Origin: Thiomicrorhabdus sp.
GTDB lineage: Bacteria; Pseudomonadota; Gammaproteobacteria; Thiomicrospirales; Thiomicrospiraceae
Assembly: GCA_021648185.1 (NCBI GenBank)
Contig: JAKITH010000004.1
Location: 1 to 23,077 of the forward strand
Reading direction: 5' to 3'
Length of the DNA: 23,077 bases
Shown here: one piece after another, positions 14,603-22,049 of the stretch
How positions within the stretch are numbered: the first letter of the stretch is position 1
Layout of the letters: the number at the start of each line of letters is the position of its first letter
Notes under the pieces: model-generated
Told to the model about the DNA's origin: nothing
Databases searched by the model: none
What the model saw: only the letters and a program-made list of their open reading frames with translations
Made by a program: the position numbers and the translations under genes

Positions 14603-15328
14603 TTACTTATCTGATTTTCCTCCTGCCGCTATTTTTAAAGCATCTTCATTATGCACTTTCACCTCTTTCTTTTTCCACGTAACAATACCTTCAGCATGAA
14701 GTTTTGCTAAAATACGTGACACCGTTTCAGGTGTTAATCCCAGGTGCACCGCAACGTCTCGATGCAAAATACTTAAACGAAACTCATCATACACATAGCC
14801 CCGGGTACGGTAACGTTCAACCATGCTCCAAATAAACTGTGCAACCCGTTGATCGGCATTTCGCTTAATTAACATACCCGAATGAGAGCGGCCTTCATTC
14901 ACCTCTTTACTCATAACCATCATAATTTGTTGATTTAAACTGGGGATTTGTAATGACAAACTGGTTAACTGATCAAAAGGCAACGCACACACATTGACCG
15001 AATCAATGGCAATGGCGCTCATGTTATGTTGTTTAGTCGCTAACGCATCGACCCCTAATACATCACCGGGTAAATAAAAGCCATGTATAATTTCATCTCC
15101 AGCATCCGAAAAAGAGTACAACTTAATCACGCCTGCTCGAATCGCAAATAAAGAGGTAAAAGAGTCCCCTGCCTGAAACAAATACTGGCCTTTCTTAAGC
15201 GGTGCTTTTCGCTCAACAATCTGATCCAAACGATCAATCTCTGATTTAACCAATCCCGTCGGAAAACAGACTTTTTGTAAGCCACAATTTCGACAACTTG
15301 CGTTAAACGCAGACTTAATTTCAGTCAT
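14603..15328 (-). CDS. fnr: FNR-type oxygen-sensing transcription regulator (4Fe-4S)
   Basis: Global regulator that carries an oxygen-labile [4Fe-4S] cluster and binds DNA as a dimer under anoxia. The four cluster cysteines are all present: Cys12, Cys15 and Cys21 (SCRNCGLQKVC, the C-x2-C-x5-C pattern) and Cys114 (SVNVCALPF), matching Cys20/23/29/122 of E. coli FNR. A cyclic-nucleotide-binding-fold domain spans about 35-150. The C-terminal helix-turn-helix has LGLTPETVSRILAKL; its E-x2-S-R recognition residues predict TTGAT-N4-ATCAA sites. I found no such full site in the flanking intergenic DNA, so autoregulation is not supported. Length of 241 is normal for Fnr/Anr. It is divergent from the kinase-Rieske gene across 582 bp and is followed by pal. 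Confidence 0.94.
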   Translation of the reverse strand: MTEIKSAFNASCRNCGLQKVCFPTGLVKSEIDRLDQIVERKAPLKKGQYLFQAGDSFTSLFAIRAGVIKLYSFSDAGDEIIHGFYLPGDVLGVDALATKQHNMSAIAIDSVNVCALPFDQLTSLSLQIPSLNQQIMMVMSKEVNEGRSHSGMLIKRNADQRVAQFIWSMVERYRTRGYVYDEFRLSILHRDVAVHLGLTPETVSRILAKLHAEGIVTWKKKEVKVHNEDALKIAAGGKSDK

Positions 15329-15366
15329 ATTAAATCCAATTTATATTCTTTAAACCATCTGCAAGG

Positions 15367-15394
15367 ATTGTAATCATTTTATACGCTTTGTCAC
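15367..15394 (-). promoter_or_regulatory. Candidate sigma-70 promoter of fnr
   Basis: On the minus strand GTGACA (15389-15394), a 16-bp spacer, and TACAAT (15367-15372); each box is one base off consensus. The predicted start near 15360 would give a leader of about 32 nt. Confidence 0.55.
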
Positions 15395-15580
15395 GCCTAA
15401 TCATCACAATTAGTACAGACAGCGCAAAACTACTCAAAGCATCTTAATCAAACAACGTAAGCAACTGGCATTAATACCTAAAATCAAGACTAAAATGTAA
15501 CTGTATAATTTTTAATCAACTTATTAAACAGCCTCTAAAACAAAGGACTTAAACGCCTTTTCATTGAATTACTCACAAAG

Positions 15581-15589
15581 TTATCCACA
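15581..15589 (+). promoter_or_regulatory. Perfect DnaA-box sequence
   Basis: TTATCCACA is the exact high-affinity DnaA box. A degenerate box in opposite orientation (TGTGTACAA, one mismatch) starts 6 nt later at 15595. No cluster of further boxes is present, and the usual oriC neighbours (dnaA, dnaN, mnmG, rpmH) are absent, so this is not read as the origin. Confidence 0.4.
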
Positions 15590-15720
15590 GATTTTGTGTA
15601 CAAAAAAACATCCCTACACACTCTTCAAGAAAAAACAAAAAACACCTTTATATTCATACAGATACAGAGAACATATAAAATAAACTTAAACTATATTAAG
15701 TTAATAACAACCCAAAGACT

Positions 15721-15773
15721 GTCAAGTTTTTTTTATCTTATTCACTTAATTATTAAAAAATAAAAAACTTGAC
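15721..15773. repeat. 12-bp inverted repeat with 29-bp AT-only-like loop
   Basis: GTCAAGTTTTTT (15721-15732) is perfectly repeated in inverse at 15762-15773. Each arm carries an outward-facing TTGAC, so the arms could supply -35-like elements in both directions (TTGACA exactly on the minus strand at 15720-15725), though no good -10 box follows on either side. A binding site or structural element is possible. Confidence 0.5.
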
Positions 15774-15910
15774 TTTTAACCAAGCCACACAGAAATCTCA
15801 AAAAAATAAAATGATTCTTTTTTTATTGCCAACATCAAACAGAACAAACGCTAAAATAGAGACAAATACCAAAATCATTGTAAAAAAAACTCCTCAATAA
15901 GGTTGGATAA

Positions 15911-17113
15911 ATGGCAAAAATACTCGGCATTGGTAATGCAGTACTGGATACAATACTCACCGTTCCACGTCACCCTAAAGAAAATCAAGAGATGCGAGCT
16001 TTAGAAAAAAAAGTCTCTAGCGGTGGCAATGTCAACAATACACTGTACGTATTAAACCAACTTGGGCATCAATCCCATCTCTGTGCTACCTTAGCAACAG
16101 ACAGCGAGGCGAAGCAACTGCTTACCGGACTCAAAAAACGGCAGATATCGACCAAACACATTCAAACCTTTATTCAAGGTCAAACACCCCACTCCTTTAT
16201 TACGATCAATAAAGAAAATGGCCATCGAACCATTGTCCATTACCGAGAGCTACCTGAAGTTACCTTTGAACATTTTGCAAAAATAACGGTTGAAGAGTTT
16301 GATTGGCTGCACTTTGAAGGAAGAAATATTGAAAACCTTTCAGGGATGTTAAACATTGCCAAAACCTTTCTGACCACCCAGCCTATTTCACTGGAGGTCG
16401 AAAAGCCCAGAAAAGGGATCGAACGACTGTTTGGTCAAGCCAATTTAATTATTTTTTCGCACCACTATGCTCATGAAAAAGGGTTTTCAAATGGGCTTGA
16501 GTTGCTTCAACAGATTCAACAAAGCACGCCAAACAGCAAACTGGTTTGCACTTGGGGAGAAAGAGGCGTGTGGTTTGCGGATATCAATCAACCAATTCAA
16601 CACCTTAAAGCAGAAAACATTGATCCCGTTGTGGACACGCTTGGCGCTGGCGATACCTTTAATGCTGCTTTAATACATCACTTAATTCAAGGAGTGTCTT
16701 TTAACGAGTCCGTCAAACAAGCCAACGCGTTTGCAGCACGAAAATGCGCCCAATCAGGTCTGGACAATCTATTACAAACCCCAACCTTACAGCAACCCAT
16801 TGCCAACATAAAACAACTCAGTAGCACTAAATCCTTAATAGCACACTGTAAAACCCGCAATCAATCCATCATACTCATCAAACATATAGACACGGTTAAA
16901 GCGTATGAAAATAACTGTCCGCATCAAAACATTCCTTTAGATGAAGCGTACAAAATTGACATTAACCCCTTTCAAAAAACCATGAAGTGCTCTGTACACG
17001 ATGCTTTTTTTAAGATTGAAAATGGTGAGTGTATTGAAGGGCCTTGCAGAAATGAATCACTTACTACGGTAGAGATTACCATTGATAAGCAAGGAGATAT
17101 TTACTTAGCTTAA
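15911..17113 (+). CDS. Ketohexokinase-like PfkB sugar kinase fused to a Rieske [2Fe-2S] domain
   Basis: Residues 1 to about 290 form a complete ribokinase/PfkB kinase. GGN at 38-40, HFEGRN at 134-139, EVEKPR at 162-167 and VVDTLGAGDTFNAALI (catalytic Asp248) closely follow animal ketohexokinase, which phosphorylates fructose at C1. Residues about 300-400 form a Rieske-type ferredoxin domain with CPH (Cys336, His338) and CSVH (Cys360, His363), 21 residues between them, followed by FFKIENGECIEGPCRN, as in soluble Rieske ferredoxins. All four cluster ligands and the kinase aspartate are intact, so neither half looks decayed. The ATG at 15911 has AAGGTTGGA upstream. The gene stands alone, divergent from fnr and convergent with rlmB. 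Substrate and role are unknown; redox control of a sugar or nucleoside kinase is inference. Confidence 0.9.
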   Translation: MAKILGIGNAVLDTILTVPRHPKENQEMRALEKKVSSGGNVNNTLYVLNQLGHQSHLCATLATDSEAKQLLTGLKKRQISTKHIQTFIQGQTPHSFITINKENGHRTIVHYRELPEVTFEHFAKITVEEFDWLHFEGRNIENLSGMLNIAKTFLTTQPISLEVEKPRKGIERLFGQANLIIFSHHYAHEKGFSNGLELLQQIQQSTPNSKLVCTWGERGVWFADINQPIQHLKAENIDPVVDTLGAGDTFNAALIHHLIQGVSFNESVKQANAFAARKCAQSGLDNLLQTPTLQQPIANIKQLSSTKSLIAHCKTRNQSIILIKHIDTVKAYENNCPHQNIPLDEAYKIDINPFQKTMKCSVHDAFFKIENGECIEGPCRNESLTTVEITIDKQGDIYLA

Positions 17114-17134
17114 TATCTGTTTTTAGGAAAAAGT

Positions 17135-17143
17135 GGGGGGGGG
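17135..17143 (+). repeat. G9 homopolymer tract
   Basis: Nine consecutive G between the stop of the kinase-Rieske gene and the terminator hairpin, the longest G/C run in the window. It lies in non-coding DNA, so slippage would have little direct effect on a protein. Confidence 0.9.
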
Positions 17144-17144
17144 A

Positions 17145-17184
17145 TAAAAAATAAAGCGTTACCAACATAGTTTGTAACGCTTGA
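17145..17184. terminator. Bidirectional terminator between kinase-Rieske gene and rlmB
   Basis: AAGCGTTACCAAC (17154-17166) pairs with GTTTGTAACGCTT (17170-17182) with one mismatch and a 3-nt loop. An A-rich run on the left (T-rich in the leftward transcript) makes it a terminator for rlmB, whose stop is at 17191; rightward termination is weaker because few T follow. Confidence 0.8.
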
Positions 17185-17190
17185 ACGTAA

Positions 17191-17934
17191 TCACTTATTT
17201 TTGGCTAATTGGCGCTGACGATACACCTCATAAACGGTAATACCCGTTGCAACAGAGACATTTAAGCTCTCAACCACCCCCGCCATTGGAATGGCGGCTA
17301 GATAATCACAGGACTCTTTGGTTAATCGTCTCAAGCCCGTCCCTTCGGTGCCCATTACAATCCCCGTTGATCCCGTAAAGTCTTGATCGTATATGGTTTG
17401 CTCGGTGTCTCCATCCAGTCCGACCATCCACATGCCCGCTTGCTGCATCTCTTTAAGAGTTCGCGTTAAGTTAGAGACCACAATGAGTTTCACATTATCC
17501 GCCGCACCTGAAGCTACCTTTCGTACCGTTGCATTCATGCCTACCGAATTATGTTTGGGAATAATCACCGCGTCCGCACCCACGGCATCGGCCGTGCGCA
17601 GTACCGCGCCTAGATTATGGGGGTCTTGCACTTCATCCAAAAAGATAAACAGTGGATTCGTTGCTTTCTCCATAATATTCAACAGATCGGATTCGTTTAA
17701 GTCTGGCTGCTTAGCCACCAACGCCATTACGCCTTGGTGGTTAGCATCAATCTTATTAAAGGCCGATTTAGCCACATATTCAGGAGAGAGTCCTAGACCC
17801 TTTGCATAGTCATACAGTGATTGTTGACGATTATTTAAGCGCCCTTTAACAAAGGAGAGCTGATAAACCAGTTGAGGCGCTTGTTTAACAAACTTCTCAA
17901 CCGCATGCAGTCCATAAATAACTTCTTGCTTCAC
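17191..17934 (-). CDS. rlmB: 23S rRNA (guanosine-2'-O-)-methyltransferase RlmB
   Basis: SpoU-family (SPOUT) methyltransferase that 2'-O-methylates a guanosine of 23S rRNA (G2251 in E. coli). The substrate-binding N-terminal domain (about 1-75) is followed by the trefoil-knot catalytic domain with NLGAVLRTAD (107-116), IVMGTEGTGLRRL (192-204) and ESLNVSVATGI (222-232), the three SpoU motifs. Length of 247 is standard. The start is GTG at 17934, whose GTGA overlaps the TGA stop of rnr by four bases, so the two genes are translationally coupled. rnr-rlmB is a common pair in gammaproteobacteria. Confidence 0.97.
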   Translation of the reverse strand: MKQEVIYGLHAVEKFVKQAPQLVYQLSFVKGRLNNRQQSLYDYAKGLGLSPEYVAKSAFNKIDANHQGVMALVAKQPDLNESDLLNIMEKATNPLFIFLDEVQDPHNLGAVLRTADAVGADAVIIPKHNSVGMNATVRKVASGAADNVKLIVVSNLTRTLKEMQQAGMWMVGLDGDTEQTIYDQDFTGSTGIVMGTEGTGLRRLTKESCDYLAAIPMAGVVESLNVSVATGITVYEVYRQRQLAKNK

Positions 17935-20276
17935 GATGATTCCTGGTTTTTAGCAGGCGATTTTTTACCTTTACGATAATAACGCTTTCTGCGCGGTCTT
18001 TTTTGCTCAGTTGTTTCACCCTCTTGAGATTCCGTCGCCTCTTCAGCACTCGCTTCGGCTCCCTCTTCAGAAGCCACTTCATCAGTAGAACCTCCAGAAA
18101 TAAAGCGTAGATCCACTTTACGATCATCCAGTTTTACCTGAGCCACTTGCACTCGAATACGATCGCCTAAACGATAAACTTTACCAGTACGTTCACCTTT
18201 TAAACAATGGCGTGCATTATCGTAGTGGAAATAGTCTTCGCCGAGTTCAGTAATATGCACTAAGCCTTCAACGTACAGTGGGTCGATTTCAACAAACAAA
18301 CCAAAGTTAGTGGCAGCGGTGACCACTGCATCATACTCTTCGCCCAGTCGATGAGATAAGAACTCGCACTTTAAGAAGGTAACCGCATCACGGGTGGCTT
18401 CATCGGCACGTCTTTCGGTGTCTGAACAGTGCTGACCCAACTCTTGCATTTTAGCTTCGTCATACGCAAATCCTTCTGCACCAACTTTCAACCATGCATG
18501 TTGAATGGCGCGGTGTACCAGTAGATCTGGGTAGCGTCGAATAGGCGATGTAAAGTGCGTGTAGTGCTCATAATTCAGTCCAAAGTGCCCTTTATTATCA
18601 GGCTGATAAACCGCTTGATTCATACTGCGTAACAGTACAGTTTGAACTAAATGCTCATAAGGTTGGCCTTTGATTTTTTCCATTACCGTTGCATAATCAT
18701 GCGCGGTTGGCTCATCGCCCCCTTCCAGTGTCAGACCAAAATCTTTTAAGAAGGTTCGAACATTTTTTAATCGCTCTTCCGTTGGCTTCTCATGCACACG
18801 GTATACAATCGGAATTTTATGCCATTTTAAGTAGCGTGCGGTGGCCACATTGGCCATCAACATGCACTCTTCAATCAGCTTGTGTGCATCGTTACGGAAT
18901 ACCGGAACAATCTCTTTAATTTTACGATCATCATCAAAGACAATACGTGTTTCAGTGGTATTAAACTCCAATGCGCCGCGCTCTTCACGTGCTTTTTGCA
19001 ACACTTTATACAGTTCATGAAGATCTTCTAAATGTGGAACCTGCTCAGCAAACTCGGTTCTAAACTCGCTGTCCGAATCGGTTAAAATATCGTTTACTTG
19101 ATCGTACGTTAACCGCGCCTTAGAGTTCATCACCGCTTGATAGTACTGGCTACGCTCTAAACGACCGTGCTCATCAATGGCTAAATCGGCCACCATGCAC
19201 AAACGATCTACGTGAGGGTTAAGAGAACACAACCCATCAGATAACTTAGAAGGCAACATCGGCACCACTCGCTGCGGGAAATAGACTGAATTTCCGCGCT
19301 TAAACGCCTCTTTATCCAACTCAGAGCCTATTTTCACATAGTGAGATACGTCGGCAATGGCCACCACTAAACGCCAACCATTTTTACGACGCTTTGCAAA
19401 CACCGCATCATCAAAATCTTTGGTATCGGAACCATCAATGGTCACCAACTGCATGCTACGAAGGTCTTTACGCCCCTCTAAATCGGATTCAACAACTTCA
19501 TCTGGAATCGCGTCCAACTCTTTTACTAACGCTTCTGGCCACTCATTCGGAATGCCATACGCATGAATGGCGGCATCAATCTCCATTCCCGGTGCCATAT
19601 AGTCACCAACCACTTCAATAATTTTGCCAATAGGGCCGGATCGTAACGAAGGTTGGCTCAAAATATCAACCAACACAACTTGTTCATCCTTCGCATCCAA
19701 CAAACCATCTTTAGGGATGAAAATATCCTGCGTTAAACGATTATTATTAGGACGAACCCAAGATAAGCCGTTTTCCGTTGCCAAGCGCCCTAGCGCCTGT
19801 TTAGTATTGTGTTCAATGACTTCAACAATCGCCCCTTCTTGGCGACCTCGTCGGTCTTCGCCAACCACCGAAGCGATAACAATGTCACCATGAAGCGCTT
19901 TATGCATCTCTTTTTCAGACAAGAAAAGGTCTTTACCGCCCTCTTCTGGCACTAAAAAGCCATAGCCATCAGGATGGCCTAGCACGCGCCCTTTAATTAA
20001 ATCCATCTTTTTAAGTAAGCCAAATGCGCCACGACGATTACGAATCAACTGTCCATCACGTACCATCGCCTTTAAACGACGTGATAACGCTTCGTAGCGT
20101 TCTTCATCGTCCTCAGACACTTCAAGAATTTTAGCGACTTGATACAACCTTAACGGCTTCTGTGCCTCTTCTAAAGCATTTAGAATAAACTCTCTGCTTG
20201 GGATAGGATTGTCATATTTTTCAGCTTCACGCTGTGCATGTGGGTCTTGCTGACCCTTTGTATTTTCTGTAGTCAC
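17931..20276 (-). CDS. rnr: Ribonuclease R (3'-5' exoribonuclease)
   Basis: Processive RNB-family exonuclease that degrades structured RNA, including rRNA and mRNA fragments. It has an N-terminal helix-turn-helix-like region, cold-shock domains (about 70-230), and the RNB catalytic core with the acidic cluster in TIDGSDTKDFDDAV (about 279-292). Further marks are SVYFPQRVVPMLPSKLSDGL, NDAHKLIEECMLMANVATAR, HFTSPIRRYPDLLVHRAIQH and a C-terminal S1 domain. An acidic then Arg/Lys-rich tail follows. The frame extends to a TTG at 20318, but the GTG at 20276 gives MTTENTKGQQDPHAQREAEK, which lines up with the E. coli start, so I use it (781 residues); the ribosome-binding site is weak for both. It overlaps rlmB by 4 nt. 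Confidence 0.97.
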   Translation of the reverse strand: MTTENTKGQQDPHAQREAEKYDNPIPSREFILNALEEAQKPLRLYQVAKILEVSEDDEERYEALSRRLKAMVRDGQLIRNRRGAFGLLKKMDLIKGRVLGHPDGYGFLVPEEGGKDLFLSEKEMHKALHGDIVIASVVGEDRRGRQEGAIVEVIEHNTKQALGRLATENGLSWVRPNNNRLTQDIFIPKDGLLDAKDEQVVLVDILSQPSLRSGPIGKIIEVVGDYMAPGMEIDAAIHAYGIPNEWPEALVKELDAIPDEVVESDLEGRKDLRSMQLVTIDGSDTKDFDDAVFAKRRKNGWRLVVAIADVSHYVKIGSELDKEAFKRGNSVYFPQRVVPMLPSKLSDGLCSLNPHVDRLCMVADLAIDEHGRLERSQYYQAVMNSKARLTYDQVNDILTDSDSEFRTEFAEQVPHLEDLHELYKVLQKAREERGALEFNTTETRIVFDDDRKIKEIVPVFRNDAHKLIEECMLMANVATARYLKWHKIPIVYRVHEKPTEERLKNVRTFLKDFGLTLEGGDEPTAHDYATVMEKIKGQPYEHLVQTVLLRSMNQAVYQPDNKGHFGLNYEHYTHFTSPIRRYPDLLVHRAIQHAWLKVGAEGFAYDEAKMQELGQHCSDTERRADEATRDAVTFLKCEFLSHRLGEEYDAVVTAATNFGLFVEIDPLYVEGLVHITELGEDYFHYDNARHCLKGERTGKVYRLGDRIRVQVAQVKLDDRKVDLRFISGGSTDEVASEEGAEASAEEATESQEGETTEQKRPRRKRYYRKGKKSPAKNQESS

Positions 20277-20369
20277 TCGATACCATCTAAGATTAAAAGC
20301 TCCTATTGTCCTTATCAAACATTCCTATGACAAGGCTTACAAAGAGCTGTATTTATAAAAATTGCGCGT

Positions 20370-20378
20370 ATTATAACA
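20370..20378 (-). promoter_or_regulatory. Extended -10 promoter of rnr-rlmB
   Basis: On the minus strand TGTTATAAT is a perfect extended -10 element (TGn-TATAAT), about 95 nt upstream of the rnr GTG. No clear -35 box is seen, as usual for extended -10 promoters. The start would be near 20363. Confidence 0.6.
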
Positions 20379-20507
20379 AATAGTAAGCAAACTTATGGGA
20401 TTACGAAGAATCAAACATCCTATCCGCCAAACTCAAACATTTTCCTTAAAAAAAATACTTTCCCTCCCCCCTATCTACTCTAAAATAAAACCTCTCAAAT
20501 AGATTTA

Positions 20508-22046
20508 TTGGAAAATGACTTGTTGCCCCTAACCCTCTCTTTCAAAACAACTAGCATATCCACCATGCTTGCACTGGGAATTTTCCTAAGCAATCCGCTG
20601 GCGGATGCCAATCTATCTAAACAAACCAATGACGTCAAAAACTCACTCGCTGAACGGATCAATCAGCCCTTTATTGGCGATCTAGAGCAAATACGCAAGC
20701 GCAGAGTTCTAAGAGTACTCGTGAGCTACAACGGCACCAATTTTTTTCACACCATCAAGGGACAGCGAGGATTAGAACACGACCTCATTAAAGCCTATGA
20801 AAAATATTTAAATCGTGGCCCAAGAAAAGAGCGTTATCAGACACACGTGGTCTTTTTAACCCGCCCTTTCAATCAACTATTCGATGAGCTATTGGCGGGT
20901 CATGGCGACCTCATTGCGGCAGGACTGACTGTCACAACCGAACGAAAATACATGGTTGACTTTACCGATCCTTATATTAAAAATGTACAAGAGATACTGG
21001 TTTCTAATCAAAACAGCCCCGTCATTACCAAACTTGAAGACCTATCCAATAAGCAGATCATCGTTGTCTCTAACAGCAGTTACATTATACATATTGAGCA
21101 GATGAATCAAGCACTCGGACGACTTGGATTACCAGGAATTGAAATCATTCAAGCGGATCCTATTTTAGAAGCAGAAGACCTGTTAGAAATGGTGAATGCA
21201 GGCCTATTTGAGTACACCGTAGTGGACGATCATATCGCCAAGATATACCAACACACTTACGCCAATCTTACATTACAACAAGATATTATCTTCCATCATG
21301 GTGGCGAGATTGCGTGGGCACTCAATAAAAACCTACCCAACTTAAAGCGCTCTCTCAATCGATTTATCAATACCTATGCAAAACCAGGAAAATTTCTAGG
21401 CAACAGCATCTACCAAAAATACTATAAAAACCCCTTTTGGGTAAAGACCCCCCTCTCCCTCACCGCGCTCGATGAAACCCCTTGCCTACAATACTACTTT
21501 GAAAAATACGCTGAATTTTATGAGTTTGACTGGTTTTTAATTGCCTCATTGGCGTATCAAGAATCTCGATTCCAACAACACCTAACCAGTGCAGCGAATG
21601 CAAAAGGCATTATGCAAATCAAACGCTCAACGGCACGCTCAAAAGTGGTGAACATCCCAAACATAGACAATTTAGAAGATAATATTCATGCAGGGGTAAA
21701 ATACCTCGCCTTTATTCGTGACTATTACTTTGATAAACCCGAGTATGCGAAAGAGGATCAAATCAACTTTTCATTAGCCGCTTACAACGCTGGACCAGGG
21801 CGCATTAGAAGACTGCAACGAGAAGCCGAAGCACAAGGCCTCGACCCCCATAAATGGTTCTATAATGTAGAAGTTATCGCACGCAAAGACATAGGATATG
21901 AGACCGTTAACTACGTCACCCAAATTCAAAAAAGAATGATTGGCCTCAAATCCTCCCTCACTCTATCCAAAAACAAACTGCAACTGACCGCACAAAAGAT
22001 TAATGATCACCAACAAAAAACCAGCAGCACCAGTACACTGCCTTAA
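20508..22046 (+). CDS. mltF: Membrane-bound lytic transglycosylase MltF
   Basis: Cleaves the glycan strand of peptidoglycan in the periplasm with 1,6-anhydro-muramyl product formation. Two domains are visible: an ABC-type solute-binding domain (about 62-290, VLRVLVSYNGTNFFHTIKGQ, AAGLTVTTERKYMVDFTDPY) and a C-terminal SLT domain (about 325-480) with catalytic Glu352 in AYQESRFQ, GIMQI (367-371), NIHAGVKYL and AAYNAGPGRI. That is the MltF architecture and length (512). The start is uncertain: the frame opens at TTG 20508, and TTG codons at 20520 or 20523 have a GGAAA upstream. All three give a hydrophobic N-terminus (STMLALGIFLSNPLADA) without a lipobox. The stop lies 3 nt from that of convergent thiI, with no terminator between. 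Confidence 0.94.
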   Translation: MENDLLPLTLSFKTTSISTMLALGIFLSNPLADANLSKQTNDVKNSLAERINQPFIGDLEQIRKRRVLRVLVSYNGTNFFHTIKGQRGLEHDLIKAYEKYLNRGPRKERYQTHVVFLTRPFNQLFDELLAGHGDLIAAGLTVTTERKYMVDFTDPYIKNVQEILVSNQNSPVITKLEDLSNKQIIVVSNSSYIIHIEQMNQALGRLGLPGIEIIQADPILEAEDLLEMVNAGLFEYTVVDDHIAKIYQHTYANLTLQQDIIFHHGGEIAWALNKNLPNLKRSLNRFINTYAKPGKFLGNSIYQKYYKNPFWVKTPLSLTALDETPCLQYYFEKYAEFYEFDWFLIASLAYQESRFQQHLTSAANAKGIMQIKRSTARSKVVNIPNIDNLEDNIHAGVKYLAFIRDYYFDKPEYAKEDQINFSLAAYNAGPGRIRRLQREAEAQGLDPHKWFYNVEVIARKDIGYETVNYVTQIQKRMIGLKSSLTLSKNKLQLTAQKINDHQQKTSSTSTLP

Positions 22047-22049
22047 CCG

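Larger units (their letters stand above)
15395..15910. other. Long AT-rich gene-free spacer between fnr and the kinase-Rieske gene
   Basis: No open frame with coding character, RNA gene or clear rightward promoter is visible. The stretch is distinctly richer in A and T than the flanking genes, especially 15640-15900, and contains many A- and T-runs. It includes a perfect DnaA-box sequence and a long inverted repeat, listed separately. A small RNA or regulator target could hide here, but nothing in the sequence demands it. Confidence 0.6.

Noticed and set aside
15560..15620. Replication origin at the DnaA box
   Set aside because: Only one exact box plus one degenerate copy, and none of the usual oriC neighbours is present.
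15395..15910. FNR binding site controlling fnr and the kinase-Rieske gene
   Set aside because: Several ATCAA half-sites occur, but none has TTGAT at the required 4-base distance; in such AT-rich DNA single halves are expected by chance.
17393..17809. 138-codon open frame on the plus strand
   Set aside because: It lies fully antisense to rlmB, whose SpoU motifs and length are unambiguous; the frame has no ribosome-binding site and no recognisable motif.
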